DNA of 6,928 nt from Desulfobacterales bacterium (GTDB lineage: Bacteria > Desulfobacterota > Desulfobacteria > Desulfobacterales > Desulfobacteraceae), in assembly GCA_022361535.1 (NCBI GenBank), contig JAKSAU010001274.1, positions 1 through 6,928 on the forward strand, given 5' to 3'. The notes below the pieces were generated by a model, which saw only the letters and a list, made by a program, of their open reading frames with translations, was not told where the DNA came from and searched no databases. Shown piece after piece: positions 5,925 to 6,928 of this stretch; the stretch's first letter is position 1; each line of letters begins with the position of its first letter. The position numbers were made by a program, and so were the translations under genes.

Positions 5925-6928
5925 TATAGAGGCAATGGTTCAAAATGACAGGTAAAATGACGGAGGTATCGGCTCTGGTATGTGATTTTATAGCCTGATA
6001 TTTTTGAACGGTTTTTCCACACATCCTTGATAACTTCTGCCAGAAAATCAAAATGGCTCTGGGTATAGACCCGTCTTGGAAAAGCCAATCTGACCAATTC
6101 CAGTGGAGAGGGCAATTCATTTCCTTTCTCGTCAAAACTGCCGAACATGACTGATCCTAATTCTACCCCCCTAACACCCCCTTCGATATATAAGGCATTA
6201 ACGATACCGATGCCGGGATATTGGAGGGGCGGTATATGCGGAAGCATCTTCTTAGCGTCCAGAAAAACGGCATGTCCACCTGCCGGCCGAACAATGGGTA
6301 CACCTGCCTCGATTAGTTTTTTACTCAGGTAACGAACCGTTGCTTGCCGGTACACCTGATAATCATAATCAAGGGCCTCGGTTAGTCCCACGGCAATGGC
6401 TTCAAGATCACGGCCGGCAAGACCACCATATGTGGGGAACCCTTCACGAATGATTAAAAGGTTCCTGAATTCTTCGGCCCACTTGTCATTATTGCAGATA
6501 AGAAATCCGCCGATATTGGCAAGCCCGTCTTTTTTGCAGCTCATGGTGGCTCCGTCTGCATAAGAAAACATCTCCTTTGCAATTTCCATGAGGGATTTAC
6601 CCCTAAACCCTTCTTCGCGCTCATGGATAAAATAGGCGTTTTCTGCAAACCTGCAGGCATCGATGATCAAAGGGATGCCAAACTCGTCCAGAATCGCTTT
6701 GACGGATTTGATATTGGACATTGAAACAGGTTGGCCACCGCCAGTGTTGTTTGTAACCGTAACCATGGCAAAAGGAATTTTTTTTGAGCCGTGCCTGTCA
6801 ATACAGGCCTCGAGCTTTTTAAGGTCCATATTACCTTTAAACGGTGATTCATCCGCGGTATCCGTTCCCTCGGGGCAAAGAAGATTTTCAGCTATACCGC
6901 CCACATACTCGATATTAGCCCTGGTTGT
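5924..6928 (-). CDS. tnaA: Tryptophanase (PLP-dependent), 5' end outside the window
   Basis: The frame is open through the right edge; 334 residues of a protein normally about 460-470 long are present. It belongs to the beta-eliminating lyases (tryptophanase/tyrosine phenol-lyase), cytoplasmic PLP enzymes; tryptophanase splits tryptophan to indole, pyruvate and ammonia. Visible are FKGNMDLKKLE, NNTGGGQPVSM, the cofactor-ring Asp in IDACRFAENAYF, the Schiff-base Lys in SCKKD (second Lys, codon 6530-6532), EGFPTYGGLAGRD, the conserved VRLAFPRRVYTQSHFDF and the ending YLRHFTCHFEP. Two positions separate tryptophanase from tyrosine phenol-lyase. The lyase's phenol-binding Arg (MERG) is Leu here (VELG), and the tryptophanase His of RHFT is kept. 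Much of the rest (KSLMEIAKEMFSYADG, GGHAVFLDA) looks lyase-like, so tryptophanase is favoured but not certain. The GTG at 6902-6904 is an internal Val, not a start. Confidence 0.86.
   Translation of the reverse strand, partial: TTRANIEYVGGIAENLLCPEGTDTADESPFKGNMDLKKLEACIDRHGSKKIPFAMVTVTNNTGGGQPVSMSNIKSVKAILDEFGIPLIIDACRFAENAYFIHEREEGFRGKSLMEIAKEMFSYADGATMSCKKDGLANIGGFLICNNDKWAEEFRNLLIIREGFPTYGGLAGRDLEAIAVGLTEALDYDYQVYRQATVRYLSKKLIEAGVPIVRPAGGHAVFLDAKKMLPHIPPLQYPGIGIVNALYIEGGVRGVELGSVMFGSFDEKGNELPSPLELVRLAFPRRVYTQSHFDFLAEVIKDVWKNRSKISGYKITYQSRYLRHFTCHFEPLPL

Noticed and set aside
5902..6135. 77-codon minus-strand frame at the 3' end of tnaA
   Set aside because: It overlaps conserved C-terminal tryptophanase sequence in another frame and shows no features of its own.
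6902..6904. GTG as the start of the tryptophanase gene
   Set aside because: The frame continues open to the window edge with residues that align to the family (TTRANIEYVGG), so this is an internal Val codon.
5924..6928. Tyrosine phenol-lyase instead of tryptophanase
   Set aside because: The phenol-binding Arg is replaced by Leu (VELG), and RHFT carries the tryptophanase His; the remaining similarity is shared by both families.

Overview
The window looks like a chromosomal segment of an anaerobic, moderately AT-rich proteobacterium, most likely a sulfate reducer of the Desulfobacterales. This is an inference from three things: the style of the Liv proteins, a tryptophanase with mixed tryptophanase/tyrosine phenol-lyase features next to a Liv cassette, and a DUF2080-type transposase-associated protein. 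I cannot name the species from sequence alone.

Layout. Positions 1-116 hold the 3' end of a plus-strand DUF2080-like gene, followed by a hairpin terminator (202-231). Positions 232-515 are an AT-rich gene-free stretch with an inverted repeat, a good extended -10 promoter candidate and a short structured leader. These lead into a 63-codon plus-strand gene of unknown function (516-707) with a strong ribosome binding site. A 19-bp perfect hairpin (727-767) separates this gene from everything to the right. From 795 to 5725 a complete minus-strand branched-chain-type amino acid ABC transporter cassette reads livK-livH-livM-livG-livF in transcription order. Upstream of it, also on the minus strand, is the C-terminal two thirds of a tryptophanase gene (5924-6928), cut by the window edge.

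How it works together. LivK is the exported binding protein, LivH and LivM the two permeases, LivG and LivF the two ATPases. livF overlaps livG by 8 bp, livG starts 4 bp after livM, and livM starts 17 bp after livH, so these four are surely one transcript. A strong hairpin between livK and livH (4549-4592) would let livK be made in excess of the membrane parts. The tryptophanase gene appears to have its own terminator (5825-5863), and livK its own sigma70-like promoter (5794-5822). The two are therefore probably separate transcription units, but their adjacency suggests the transporter feeds amino acid (possibly aromatic) catabolism.

I see no CRISPR array, tRNA, rRNA or complete mobile element, and no clear evidence of a wholly new system. 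The least explained parts are the small gene with its leader and operator-like repeat (384-707), and the functional link between tryptophanase and the Liv transporter.
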